Assembly (NCBI GenBank): GCA_026387805.1
Contig: JAPLKY010000108.1
Coordinates: 1 to 21,618 of the forward strand
Length of the DNA: 21,618 nucleotides
DNA from: Candidatus Krumholzibacteriia bacterium
GTDB lineage: Bacteria > Krumholzibacteriota > Krumholzibacteriia > Krumholzibacteriales > Krumholzibacteriaceae
Reading direction: 5' to 3'
Part shown: in pieces, positions 1 to 5,986 of the stretch
Layout: the number at the start of each line of letters is the position of its first letter
Position numbering within the stretch: the stretch's first letter is position 1
The notes under the pieces: model-generated
Seen by the model: only the letters and a program-made list of their open reading frames with translations
The model's database searches: none
Told to the model about the DNA's origin: nothing
Position numbers and translations under genes: made by a program

Positions 1-277
1 CGACGTAGCCACCTTTGCGCCAGAGCGCCACGCGGCGGCGGATGTCGTTGACCAGCTTATTTTCTTCGATGCGGTCCTGTGTCCACTCGGTGTCGAATTG
101 CGTCTGCTGCGCGCCGCCCTTTCTCTTTTTGGGTCGGGCGATGGGCACGAAATAGGAGCTGATGCGGCGACCGTCAACGATCTCATTCGTGATCCCCTCG
201 TCAGTGAACCGGAAATGGCGAGTCGGTTCATTGTAGGGCGAGTTGATGATTGGATTTTCAATGACGACTTGCCGCAT
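1..277 (-). CDS. N-terminal fragment of a BPTD_3080-type (type III-like) restriction endonuclease/helicase; runs off the left edge
   Basis: The first 92 codons are visible, starting at the ATG at 275-277 and reading MRQVVIENPIINSPYNEPT. An AAGGAAA stretch lies about ten bases upstream of that start. The segments TRHFRFTDEGITNEIVDGRR, SSYFVPIARPKKRKGG and DTEWTQDRIEENKLVNDIRR, ending ALWRKGGYV, match from memory the opening of the 'BPTD_3080 family restriction endonuclease' proteins. These are large type III-like Res subunits with a DEAD/DEAH helicase core and a C-terminal nuclease. Neither catalytic domain lies inside the window, so function rests only on this N-terminal signature. A GTG at 293-295 is an alternative in-frame start, with an in-frame stop just before it at 311-313. 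In this family a methylase is often encoded nearby; none is visible here. Confidence 0.75.
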   Translation of the reverse strand, partial: MRQVVIENPIINSPYNEPTRHFRFTDEGITNEIVDGRRISSYFVPIARPKKRKGGAQQTQFDTEWTQDRIEENKLVNDIRRRVALWRKGGYV

Positions 278-333
278 GCTGCCGGTTTCCTTCACTGCAC
301 CTTGATATATTCAGTTCCCGCTTGATTGCCGCC

Positions 334-362
334 ATTCTAAGATAATCCTGCAAGACCTGCAA
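334..362 (-). promoter_or_regulatory. Candidate sigma-70 promoter for the restriction gene
   Basis: On the minus strand TTGCAG (complement of 357-362) is followed after 17 bases by TAGAAT (complement of 334-339). The predicted start of transcription is near 327, about 50 bases before the gene start. Apart from this promoter I see nothing in the 278-464 stretch. Confidence 0.4.
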
Positions 363-464
363 TGGAGGAGTTTATTGGGGGAAGGTCAACAGAGCCGGAA
401 TTCTAACATGAAATGTCAACCGAGATCGTGCTTTCCATACTTCCCTTCAGAGATATTATGAACC

Positions 465-638
465 CTACTTCGTCAATTCAACACCACAATCCGGACAGAA
501 TGGCTTCTTTATTAACATTCCTTTCTTCATCGCACACTGTTCACAATAATTCTTCTTGCAGCTCGGACACCTCAGCCCCTTGGGCTTCCTAAAGCCGCCT
601 ACTTCTTGTTTGCACGCAGAACAAAAACCTTTCGCCAT
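465..638 (-). CDS. 57-aa double zinc-ribbon protein
   Basis: The ATG at 636-638 is preceded by a full AGGAGGT Shine-Dalgarno (complement of 647-653) at an 8-base spacing, which makes this short gene convincing. The product begins MAKGFCSACKQEVGGFRKPK and contains four cysteine pairs of the form CxxC: residues 6/9, 24/27, 32/35 and 48/51. These could bind two Zn ions in ribbon or treble-clef knuckles. The remainder is strongly basic, rich in lysine. There is no signal peptide or membrane helix, so a cytoplasmic nucleic-acid or protein-binding role is likely, but no specific function can be assigned. Local GC is lower than in the window's core genes, consistent with accessory DNA. A near-consensus promoter lies upstream at 875-902. 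Confidence 0.75.
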   Translation of the reverse strand: MAKGFCSACKQEVGGFRKPKGLRCPSCKKNYCEQCAMKKGMLIKKPFCPDCGVELTK

Positions 639-646
639 ACGCAATT

Positions 647-653
647 ACCTCCT
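647..653 (-). promoter_or_regulatory. Consensus ribosome binding site of the zinc-ribbon gene
   Basis: The complement reads AGGAGGT, eight bases before the ATG at 638. It supports a gene that would otherwise be dismissed as too short. Confidence 0.75.
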
Positions 654-675
654 AAACCAACAGAGGAGCCATCTC

Positions 676-868
676 TTACTTAATTTGGCACAGATCTTCG
701 ACGATGACATATGAAGACTTCAATTTCGAAAACTCCGTCAAGTACCTTCTAACGACCTTGCCGTTAAAGCATAACCGCCATGTTCCGAACATTTCTTTTA
801 ACCCGATAGGAGCGAAATGCCTTACAATTAGTTATAGAGAAAGAATTATTGGATTCTCCCTTGAATAG
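676..868. other. Leader region with two antiparallel small ORFs of uncertain status
   Basis: Between the promoter at 875-902 and the zinc-ribbon gene lies about 230 bases of AT-richer DNA. On the plus strand 704-868 encodes 54 residues, opening MTYEDFNFENSVKYLLTTLP and closing with RERIIGFSLE. On the minus strand 676-792 encodes 38 residues, MFGTWRLCFNGKVVRRYLTE and onward. That frame also continues upstream through an in-frame TAA to an ATG near the promoter. Neither has a clear ribosome binding site, and I recognise neither product. At most one can be a gene; the promoter direction favours the minus strand or a long untranslated leader. Confidence 0.25.
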
Positions 869-874
869 ATTGGC

Positions 875-902
875 ATAATATCCTATGCATATCAATTGTC
901 AA
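875..902 (-). promoter_or_regulatory. Near-consensus sigma-70 promoter facing the zinc-ribbon gene
   Basis: The minus strand carries a perfect TTGACA (complement of 897-902), a 16-base spacer and TATTAT (complement of 875-880). Transcription would start near 868 and run toward 638, giving a leader of about 230 bases. Confidence 0.55.
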
Positions 903-1024
903 TAAGAATATTGAGGGGGTTCTTGATGCGCTTCGCCGCCTGCTGGAACCGGATATTAGGCAGATGTCGGTCCCTTGGATTGAATAGTCGCGAACGGTGG
1001 ACACGGGGTTGCTTTGACGGAGCA

Positions 1025-1546
1025 CTATTCCCTATCACCTCGCCAACCGTAGTAGATAGATCTCGAATCCAGCTGAGCTTCTCGGAGCATGCCTAGTTCC
1101 TGCTTGCGTCGGGCTTCCTTGAGATAGTGCTCCATCCCTTTTAGTTGAGCGTACACTTGTCTTGTCGCGTCGCGCGGCAAGTAAGATAATGCCCATTCGT
1201 TTGGAGGGGCCTCAAGAATACCACTATGTGGGCATTCTTCAAGCACGGGGTCATGATATCCAAGGAACCGAATCCTAAGTTCCGAGAAAAACCACTTCTC
1301 GGAGACCCTCGCATCAATAAACTGGCGCCATTGGAAGTCACCAATCTCCTGGAATCGGCCCCCAAGGCGACTTCGCAATAAAAAGGCACGTATAGGGGTC
1401 ATGGCCAGAATGAGTGGACCAAAAAGCCGCTTCTCACGGATGAAATGAGCCAAGTCTTCACCTGGGGCGAGAAAAGCTGTAACTCCCAGGGGAACAGGAT
1501 CATGAGGTGCACCGCTACTTTGTTCCGCGATTTCTTTGTGGTCCAT
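1025..1546 (-). CDS. Hypothetical protein, 173 aa
   Basis: I do not recognise this protein. The ATG at 1544-1546 has a strong purine tract upstream on the minus strand (GGGAGGGGG, about 12 bases before the ATG), supporting the start. The sequence is soluble-looking, with no signal peptide and only a weak hydrophobic stretch around residues 42-56 (LFGPLILAMTPIRAF). The C-terminal third is charged and helical (QLKGMEHYLKEARRKQELGM) and probably forms an amphipathic helix. It is a single gene with no operon partner, lying downstream of the cassette-like unit in the same orientation, in the low-GC accessory stretch. It could be another cassette gene or an orphan, but I see no palindrome at its own 3' end. 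Confidence 0.55.
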   Translation of the reverse strand: MDHKEIAEQSSGAPHDPVPLGVTAFLAPGEDLAHFIREKRLFGPLILAMTPIRAFLLRSRLGGRFQEIGDFQWRQFIDARVSEKWFFSELRIRFLGYHDPVLEECPHSGILEAPPNEWALSYLPRDATRQVYAQLKGMEHYLKEARRKQELGMLREAQLDSRSIYYGWRGDRE

Positions 1547-1619
1547 ACGCCTTTTGCCCCCTCCCTAGAACGTAATATATCGCCAAGCTCTCCTCCCGAG
1601 GCCGGGAACTGCGATGCTT

Positions 1620-1722
1620 GCCTTCCTAGCGCATCGCTAAGCTGCGGGCCGTGCCTGGCGCGATGGCCGCCCTGCGGCCAGCGTGACAGGCCGGAGCCGC
1701 CAGCTTAAACCGCTTGTTGTGC
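1620..1722 (-). repeat. attC-like imperfect palindrome (integron cassette recombination site)
   Basis: Read on the minus strand, this begins with GCACAAC, an R''-like box, and ends GCGCTAG followed by GAAGGC. The arms pair as follows. CTAGCG (1626-1631) pairs with CGCTTG (1711-1716) with one mismatch. TAAGCTG (1638-1644) pairs with CAGCTTA (1701-1707). TGGCCGC (1664-1670) pairs perfectly with GCGGCCA (1674-1680) around a CCT loop. Less perfect pairing lies between these blocks, and an asymmetric internal loop separates the outer ones, as in attC sites. The R''-box complement, GTTGTGC, recurs at 2383-2389, just upstream of the neighbouring gene, exactly where the other cassette boundary should be. 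Confidence 0.6.
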
Positions 1723-2388
1723 GGCGGGGCATGGTGGTGACACCACTCCTTGATACAGATAGACGGCTCATTCCTCCCAGATCGCCTTACCTGGACCCGT
1801 CGAGCCGGGAAACCGCCAGCCCATGTGGGTAACGGTGTTTATGACCGCACATGCTAGCTCGGCCGCGTGCCGCTGTACCTGATCGATAGACTGGCGATCC
1901 ATTGCGCTATCGATAACCATTTTCTGGTGATTCACGAAGAACGGGACGGAAGCTCCGGCAACGTTCGGCATCCTCCATGAACCGTGGCACAGGATGTTCC
2001 GCATTTCCGACGCCTTCCGTAGGTCTCTCAGAAGGTCATCGAGATTATCGATTGTAGCTCTGCTGTGATCGCGCACCGCTTTTCCATAAACATCAATCAG
2101 ATTGCCCAGGGGATCTGTAAGAGCCCGCTCAAGTTTGGGGAGCCACTCTTTGTAGGCTTGCTCAATCTCCACCTCGTCGTAGGGTCGCGTCGCGGTAAAG
2201 GCGAAGATCGCCTTAGCCAGGACCTCTTCCAGGAATCCGAACGTTGCAACCGCGCGGCCAAGACTCTCCCAAAACACTCCCTCGTGCTTGTGGGTCGGGA
2301 ACCGGCCGGGCAACCGATCTAGAGCGACGATACTTCTTACCAGCTTCTCCTCAGTCATGGACTTCTCAGTAGGGTTTAGCCCGCACAA
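1626..2388 (-). mobile_element. Putative single-gene integron cassette (763 bp)
   Basis: The unit starts on the minus strand at G^TTGTGC (2389/2388). It holds one gene (start at 2358, 25 bases inside) and ends at the last G of the attC-like palindrome (complement of 1626). If circularised, the 5' TTGTGC would join the 3' CTAG and complete an attC whose outer arms pair GCACAACAAGCG with CGCTAGTTGTGC, with a single mismatch. This matches the known anatomy of integrated cassettes, whose R' box is split between the two ends. No integrase gene or second attC is visible in the window, so the unit is an isolated cassette or the edge of an array. A 13-bp dyad, GTGGTG-A-CACCAC (1734-1746), lies between the gene stop and the palindrome. 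Confidence 0.55.
1768..2358 (-). CDS. HEPN-like R-N-x3-H motif protein carried in the cassette (196 aa)
   Basis: The start is taken at the ATG at 2356-2358 (MTEEKLVRSIVALDRLPGRF). A longer frame reaches a GTG at 2424, but that start lies outside the cassette boundary. The protein is all-helical and soluble. Notable segments are FWESLGRAVATFGFLEEVLA, then EWLPKLERALTDPLGNLIDV, and near residues 117-128 SEMRNILCHGSW. The R-N-x3-H spacing (R120, N121, H125) followed by G-S-W is the hallmark of HEPN-type helical domains, which include RNases of toxin and defence systems as well as inactive versions. The C-terminus (NTVTHMGWRFPGSTGPGKAI) is glycine/proline rich. No cognate antitoxin or nucleotidyltransferase lies next to it. 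RNase activity is an inference from the motif only. Confidence 0.7.
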   Translation of the reverse strand: MTEEKLVRSIVALDRLPGRFPTHKHEGVFWESLGRAVATFGFLEEVLAKAIFAFTATRPYDEVEIEQAYKEWLPKLERALTDPLGNLIDVYGKAVRDHSRATIDNLDDLLRDLRKASEMRNILCHGSWRMPNVAGASVPFFVNHQKMVIDSAMDRQSIDQVQRHAAELACAVINTVTHMGWRFPGSTGPGKAIWEE

Positions 2389-2389
2389 C

Positions 2390-2691
2390 ATATAGTATAC
2401 AGAATCACGTATCTGGATAACCACTTCGGACTCTGCTGCATATCATGATATTTCTTGAGCCACCTGAATTCTACTACAGTTCAGCTGCTTACGCAAGCTT
2501 CCTTAAGCTCCCGAAGTTGCGCGTCTTGTACAGCTCTCCTGAATTGGGGATACAATGATCTAACTCCATGGACGCAAACCTTTTTATGAGGATTCTCAAT
2601 TCTTGGGCAACTCGCCTGATCTTCCTCCAAATTAACTCCTTCGCGCCAAGGGTAAAAATTTCTGGTAAAATGAGACCAGGGAGGTTGACTT
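2390..2691. other. Intergenic stretch with no supported gene
   Basis: About 300 bases separate the cassette boundary from the heparinase gene. Open frames here (for example 2481-2837 minus and the start of a plus frame at 2568) have no ribosome binding site and continue as shadows of the neighbouring gene. A TAAAAT at 2666-2671 could be a -10 box for the plus-strand gene, but I find no matching -35. Confidence 0.4.
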
Positions 2692-5394
2692 ATGCGTTCG
2701 AAGCAATTCTCGCAGATGAATATCTGGGTTCGTTCCCCAATGATGCGCTCTCTTGCGCTTGTGTGCTTCGTATCGCTAGCCGTCGGGGGTGTAGCCGCAG
2801 CGGCCAGCGCCCCGAACACCGCTGCGCGACCCGTCATTGCCCCCGCCGACTCGCTCTACACCGCCAACCACCCCCGTCTGCTCTTCACCCCGCAGGAGCT
2901 CCCTACGCTCCGCGAGAAGGTCCGGGACGGCGGGCGCGACGACGAGGCATACGCCGCAATACTCGATATCGTCAACTCCGTCTATCCGACAAAGACCGAA
3001 GCGGAGATCTTTCTGGATCCCTTCGCGGCCATCAATATCATGCCGAACCTGGGGCTCGCCGCGTACCTCGAGACGCCGATCGATTCGGAGGCCATCCACT
3101 TCGGCAGGCGCATGACCCTCTACCTTGCGGATACCGCGGGGCCCGACACCACCGACGTCTTCTTCTCGTCGCTCCGCCTGCGGACACTTGTCCTCGGCTA
3201 CGACATGTTCTTCGCCGATGCGCCGGAGTCGCTTCGGACGGTCGTGCGCAATGAGATTCTCGCCTACGTCGACACGACGATGACCGTTCTGCGTTACAAA
3301 CGGTGGCTTCACAGCCCCTATGTGAGCAACTACAACACCGTGATCGGCTCGGCGCTCGGCCTCGCCGCGCTCTGTCTCGAAGGCGAGATGCCGCACGACT
3401 GGGTCCAGGCGGCCATCGGCAGGGCGGACGAATACGTCGCCGTGTGGGCCGGGGCGCATCTCGACCCGGATGGGTCCTATGACGAGGGCCCGATGTACGC
3501 GGGATGGAGCATGCGGAATCTCGCGTATTACTTCTGGGCGCGCTCGCGCCTCTACGATCGTTACGACTTCTCGATGCTCCCGGGGCTCCGGGACCTCGAG
3601 AAGTGGCTCGCGTTCTCGGCGCTTCCCATCGGGCACGCCGCCATGAATAACATCAACGACTCTTCGTATCTCGGCCACGGGCTCTCCCATTACCATACGT
3701 ACCTCGATTGGGCCCAGACCGCGTATGGAAGCGGGGTGTCCGCGTGGCTCTGGGAGCGGATCGTAGGTCCGGACTATGGCTACGACGCAGGCATCCTCGC
3801 GGACAAGCCGGGGACGGTTCTGTGGCATGGGGGCATAGCGCCCGTGAACCCGCGCGACCGTTTCGCGTGCCACATGCTCTGGCGCCGGCAAGGTCTGTAC
3901 TACTATCGGACCGGCTGGCCCGATGGCGACGCCTCCGACGACGTCCTCTTCAGCTTCCACTCGGGGAAATTCATGGGCGGGCATGCGCACGAAGACCAGA
4001 ACAACTTCACCCTCTGGGGGTACGGGACTGCCTTTGCCACGGACAACGGCCCCCTCGCTCCCGCGAAGGACACCGAAGGGCACAACCTCGTGCTCATCGA
4101 CGGCAAAGGGCAGCACAATGCGGGCGGGTCGGTGGGAACCGACGGGGTCATACGGGAGCACATTCTGAGCAGCTTTGCCGACTATATTTTCGGGGACGCG
4201 ACCTCTGCGTACACGACCTATAGCGAATTCAACAGGGCCGGCTACCCCTTCCCGGACGACATCTGGTCGTGGGGATATGACGGCGGGAATTCGGTCGAGT
4301 TCGCCCACCGGCGCGTCGCGGCCGTCCACGAAGCCGGGCTGCCACCCTACTTCATTATCTGGGATGAAATCCGCAAAGACGCTCTCCCTCACCTCTACTC
4401 GTGGCGCCTCCATACCGCGGAAACGAACACACTCGACCTCTCCGCGAACCCCATATGCATACGCGGAGGCCATGGCTTGATGAATCTTCTTGTCCTGAGC
4501 CCGGCCTTCGACTCGCTTCTCGTCTCGCATGAACCCTTCGACAACGGAAACGAGGATCCGAACACGACGGTCGTCTCGCTCTCCTGCGAAGCCACGGACT
4601 TCTCATTATGCTCGCTGCTCATCCCCGATAGCGACCCCCCTCGACACACCGTGCTCGGTCTCGGCCACTGGCCCGGCCTATCGGTCGCACTTCTCTCCTG
4701 GTCCGATGGGGCCACGGATGTCGTTATGCTGAACCGGACGGGCAACGTGGTGGATCTTTCGCTGGATGGCTTCTTCAGCAAAGCTGGGATGTTGCCCCTT
4801 CGTGCGAATGGGCAGCAGCGCTCGATCGTGACCGATGCCCGCCTGGCGGTTCTTCGCATCCGCGGGGGTCAGCTCGCGGGCCTTCTGGCCAATGACGTGA
4901 GCCGGTTCGATTACGAAGGCATACCGTACGCGCGGATCCGGGACGGGAAGCTCAATCTCGTCTTCTCGGCGGACACCGTGAGCATCGACCGATCGGACGC
5001 GGATTTCTCCCTCTATCTCCCGCGCGGGGGAGAGGTTCGATATGACAATTCCGTCATCCGTGTTTTGAACGACGGAGGGTTTGCCGTCCCGGATCGTTCG
5101 GCGCCTCCGGCGGCATCCGGGCCGATCCGGCTGCGCGCCTTCCCGAATCCCTTCAATGCGACAGCGAATATCGTGGTCGATCTCGACGCGGGGGCCGAGG
5201 TCAGGGTGACGATCTACGACGTCACGGGGCGTCTCGTGGCGCGCCTCTGGAACGGTCCGCTTCTTCGAGGCGCCAATCTCCTCAGGTGGCGAGGCGAACG
5301 GGCGAACGGCGAGCCGGCCGCCTCAGGCATGTATTTCATACGAGCGGAGACCCCGAACGCCTCGTCCACGATCAAGGCAGTGCTCTTGAAATAA
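2692..5394 (+). CDS. Secreted heparinase II/III-family protein with C-terminal FlgD-like Ig/sorting domain (900 aa)
   Basis: The start at 2692 follows a strong GGGAGG at a 7-base spacing. A 17-residue N-region precedes a hydrophobic signal core (residues 18-40, ending AAAASA). The helical toroid, typical of polysaccharide lyases, includes SNYNTVIGSALGLAALCLEG (212-231) and SYDEGPMYAGW (262-272). The beta-sandwich part contains GGHAHEDQNNF (429-439), resembling the H-x-H/D-x-x-F signature of heparinase II/III proteins (PL12/PL21-like), and EGHNLVLIDGKGQ (462-474). Residues about 812-900 form a FlgD-like Ig fold (AFPNPFN, then VTIYDVTGRLVARL, ASGMYFIRAE and a final KAVLLK), the sorting module of type IX-like secreted proteins in FCB bacteria. 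It probably acts outside the cell on acidic or sulfated glycans by beta-elimination; the substrate is unknown. It is monocistronic and convergent with the next gene. Confidence 0.85.
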   Translation: MRSKQFSQMNIWVRSPMMRSLALVCFVSLAVGGVAAAASAPNTAARPVIAPADSLYTANHPRLLFTPQELPTLREKVRDGGRDDEAYAAILDIVNSVYPTKTEAEIFLDPFAAINIMPNLGLAAYLETPIDSEAIHFGRRMTLYLADTAGPDTTDVFFSSLRLRTLVLGYDMFFADAPESLRTVVRNEILAYVDTTMTVLRYKRWLHSPYVSNYNTVIGSALGLAALCLEGEMPHDWVQAAIGRADEYVAVWAGAHLDPDGSYDEGPMYAGWSMRNLAYYFWARSRLYDRYDFSMLPGLRDLEKWLAFSALPIGHAAMNNINDSSYLGHGLSHYHTYLDWAQTAYGSGVSAWLWERIVGPDYGYDAGILADKPGTVLWHGGIAPVNPRDRFACHMLWRRQGLYYYRTGWPDGDASDDVLFSFHSGKFMGGHAHEDQNNFTLWGYGTAFATDNGPLAPAKDTEGHNLVLIDGKGQHNAGGSVGTDGVIREHILSSFADYIFGDATSAYTTYSEFNRAGYPFPDDIWSWGYDGGNSVEFAHRRVAAVHEAGLPPYFIIWDEIRKDALPHLYSWRLHTAETNTLDLSANPICIRGGHGLMNLLVLSPAFDSLLVSHEPFDNGNEDPNTTVVSLSCEATDFSLCSLLIPDSDPPRHTVLGLGHWPGLSVALLSWSDGATDVVMLNRTGNVVDLSLDGFFSKAGMLPLRANGQQRSIVTDARLAVLRIRGGQLAGLLANDVSRFDYEGIPYARIRDGKLNLVFSADTVSIDRSDADFSLYLPRGGEVRYDNSVIRVLNDGGFAVPDRSAPPAASGPIRLRAFPNPFNATANIVVDLDAGAEVRVTIYDVTGRLVARLWNGPLLRGANLLRWRGERANGEPAASGMYFIRAETPNASSTIKAVLLK

Positions 5395-5446
5395 TAGGCG
5401 CCGAGTCCGCAAACCGGCCGCAGATATCGTTGACCCAGATCCTTCT

Positions 5447-5953
5447 TCACCGGAGCGAGTCCGTAGGCGTCCTCCTGAGCGCACGAGTCAACGGCAAGTC
5501 CCTATTCACGATCATCTTCAAATCGGGTCTCCGGGCAATAGTATTCACCAATGAGTCGCGACTTGCCGGCCTCGACTTCGCGATTGCGGCAAGAGCCTGC
5601 GAGGTCGCTCTCACAACGGTCGCATCCCTATCGTTCAGCGTATTGATAACGACAGGCAGAAACTCCGGGGGGAACTGATCCGAATGTGCGAGGTACTCGA
5701 CAAAGGCGAGCGCGAGCTTCTGCTCCGTTGGATTCGTGCTCGATAGATGCGTCAAGAGAAGGGTCACTCTGTCAGTCTCATGCTGAACGTCCAACGCCTT
5801 CTGCTCGAGTGCACGCTGCTCGGAGCTACTCTTCGCCTGTTCGCTCGTGTACTGGTGCCCCACGAAGAAGATGATGATCGGTATCAAGAGGGCGCCCAGC
5901 GCCTTCGCCAAAATATCCAATTTTGCCCAAGAATCACGGACTCCATCCGACAT
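5447..5953 (-). CDS. Membrane-anchored HEAT-like repeat protein (168 aa)
   Basis: The ATG at 5951-5953 has AGGAGGT at an 8-base spacing. The gene lies 33 bases after the protease-nuclease gene on the same strand, so the two are probably co-transcribed. Residues 15-32 (ILAKALGALLIPIIIFFV) form one transmembrane helix. Residues 37-65 are charged, Glu/Gln/Ala/Ser-rich and probably coiled coil. Residues 62-128 look like two or three HEAT/Armadillo-type helical hairpins (LALAFVEYLAHSDQFPPEFL, then VVINTLNDRDATVVRATSQA). The architecture suggests a membrane-tethered scaffold or sensor facing the cytoplasm. No catalytic motif is visible. Its exact role is unknown; the tight pairing with the protease-nuclease suggests it anchors or regulates that enzyme. 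Confidence 0.8.
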   Translation of the reverse strand: MSDGVRDSWAKLDILAKALGALLIPIIIFFVGHQYTSEQAKSSSEQRALEQKALDVQHETDRVTLLLTHLSSTNPTEQKLALAFVEYLAHSDQFPPEFLPVVINTLNDRDATVVRATSQALAAIAKSRPASRDSLVNTIARRPDLKMIVNRDLPLTRALRRTPTDSLR

Positions 5954-5986
5954 ATCCGCACACCTCCTTGAAACGCCGAACCCTCG

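Noticed and set aside
896..1096. 66-codon plus-strand frame starting at 896
   Set aside because: It begins inside the minus-strand promoter at 875-902, has no ribosome binding site for its first codon and runs antisense into the 173-aa gene.
1731..1768. Dyad GTGGTG-A-CACCAC as a terminator of the HEPN-like gene
   Set aside because: A one-base loop cannot form the full stem and no T-run follows. Mentioned only as part of the cassette.
2776..4530. 584-codon open frame on the minus strand
   Set aside because: It is antisense to the heparinase gene, whose signal peptide, motifs and sorting domain are clear. The product is Arg/Val/Glu/Pro-biased with no recognisable domain.
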